DNA from: Halomonas sp.
GTDB taxonomy: Bacteria; Pseudomonadota; Gammaproteobacteria; Pseudomonadales; Oleiphilaceae
Assembly (NCBI GenBank): GCA_007135745.1
Contig: SLIH01000240.1
Location: forward strand, 1-7,148
Reading direction: 5' to 3'
Length of the DNA: 7,148 nt
Below are positions 6,392 to 7,148 of the stretch, one piece after another. The notes beneath the pieces were generated by a model that worked only from the letters and a program-made list of their open reading frames with translations, was not told the DNA's origin and made no database searches. The translations under genes and the position numbers were made by a program. Every line of letters starts with the position of its first letter. Within the stretch, counting starts at the first letter, position 1.

Positions 6392-7148
6392 ATGACTGAG
6401 CTGGTCTGGTTCCGTAATGACCTGCGCCTGGCCGACAATCCGGCCCTGACAGCCGCCTGTGCCACTGGGCACGCCGTGGAGGCCTGCTATCTGATCACAC
6501 CGGATCAATGGCGACAACATGACTGGTCTCCCGCAAAGACAGACCTGTTGCTGCGCAGCCTCCAGGATCTGGGAAACGATCTTTCTCGACTGGGTATACC
6601 CCTTCACACCGTCGAGCTCAACACCTTCGCCGACTGTCCTGCCGCACTTGAGAAGCTTTGCCAATCCCGCTCGATCCGGCAGGTACATGCCAACGAGGAA
6701 TACTGCGTGAATGAACGCAAACGGGACCGCGAGGTGCTGAAGCACCTCCGCACGAGACACCGCAGGTTTCTGGTCTACCGGGACCAGACGGCCATTCCCG
6801 TGGATCAACTCCTGACCGGGAAAAATCAGCCCTACCGTGTTTTTACCCCCTACTCACGGGCCTGGTGGCAATGGCTCGACAGAAATCCCGTGCAGCTTCT
6901 GCCTAGACCCGGGGCTCCTGGCGCTCCACTGCCCCCCGCCAGGATACCAACGCTGCCGGCATGGCACTCCGCCAAAGCACAGTGGATAGCAAGCGGAGAG
7001 GCCGGGGCGCACACTGCGCTGGAACGCTTTCTGGAGTCTCGAATTGGTCGATATCGCGAGAAACGCGACTTTCCCGCAGCCGAGGCGACCAGTGTGCTCT
7101 CCCCCTACCTCGCATTGGGCATTCTCTCACCGCGCCAGTGCATTGCCG
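6392..7148 (+). CDS. phrB: Deoxyribodipyrimidine (CPD) photolyase, class I, N-terminal part
   Basis: The first 252 residues of a light-driven DNA repair enzyme that splits cyclobutane pyrimidine dimers using reduced FAD. The gene continues past the window end; the family is usually about 470 residues, so roughly half is seen. The N-terminal antenna domain (about 1-130) opens with LVWFRNDLRLADNPAL. Its VNERKRD (106-112) aligns with the E. coli motif whose Asn-Glu bind the folate (MTHF) antenna, so N107 and E108 probably do this here. The start of the FAD domain shows YREKRDFPAAEATSVLSPYL (221-240). Y221 and T233-S234...S237 match FAD-phosphate contacts in E. coli PhrB, and LGILSPRQC follows as in E. 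coli. The frame is open to the last base with no frameshift. It is transcribed away from the mscS-rimK operon; a common regulator is possible but not shown. The residues that separate CPD photolyase from cryptochrome lie beyond the window. Confidence 0.93.
   Translation, partial: MTELVWFRNDLRLADNPALTAACATGHAVEACYLITPDQWRQHDWSPAKTDLLLRSLQDLGNDLSRLGIPLHTVELNTFADCPAALEKLCQSRSIRQVHANEEYCVNERKRDREVLKHLRTRHRRFLVYRDQTAIPVDQLLTGKNQPYRVFTPYSRAWWQWLDRNPVQLLPRPGAPGAPLPPARIPTLPAWHSAKAQWIASGEAGAHTALERFLESRIGRYREKRDFPAAEATSVLSPYLALGILSPRQCIA

Noticed and set aside
6265..6465. N-terminal extension of the first operon gene
   Set aside because: The frame is open, but it would overlap the photolyase start and cover the whole divergent promoter region. 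The extension shows no family-like sequence, so ATG 6264 was kept.
6314..6808. Minus-strand open frame of 164 codons over the photolyase start
   Set aside because: It is antisense to the clear photolyase N-terminal domain; no domain or ribosome site.

Overview
The window looks like ordinary chromosome of a Gammaproteobacterium that is moderately GC-rich, possibly marine or halophilic of the Marinobacter/Halomonas type. The lineage is inferred from protein style (RimK and photolyase close in sequence to the Enterobacteria/Pseudomonas versions, PIN-PhoH ATPase, Shine-Dalgarno sites of the AGGAGG type). I could not run a search, so the genus is only a guess. I see no phage, transposon, CRISPR, tRNA or rRNA. 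Coding density is very high: the longest stretch without a gene is the 127-base divergent spacer at 6265-6391.

Layout: (1) 16-498 (+), a stand-alone two-CBS-domain protein; (2) 574-1959 (+), a PIN-PhoH ATPase/RNase-like protein; (3) 1960-2029, a short convergent spacer filled by a tandem 7-base repeat that turns around on itself and can form a hairpin; (4) 6264 down to 2030 (-), a tightly packed five-gene operon, in transcription order: an unrecognised 280-residue protein, an MscS-family mechanosensitive channel, a retropepsin-like 'ATP-dependent zinc protease' family protein, RimK (ATP-grasp glutamate ligase) and an AstE/AspA-type zinc carboxypeptidase-like hydrolase; (5) 6392 to the window end (+), the first 252 residues of a class I CPD photolyase, divergent from the operon.

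The most interesting part is the five-gene operon. Gene spacings are 13, -4, 3 and 2 bases, with strong ribosome sites embedded in the preceding genes, so the products are probably made together. It joins one enzyme that adds glutamates (RimK) to two different hydrolases able in principle to cut or trim such products (a DTGA/LLGR retropepsin-like protein and a zinc HxxE...H deacylase/carboxypeptidase-like protein), behind a membrane tension channel and an uncharacterised protein. The hypothesis, which is inference, is a reversible glutamylation or glutamyl-peptide cycle linked to osmotic state. The individual families are known; the linked function is not demonstrated by the sequence.
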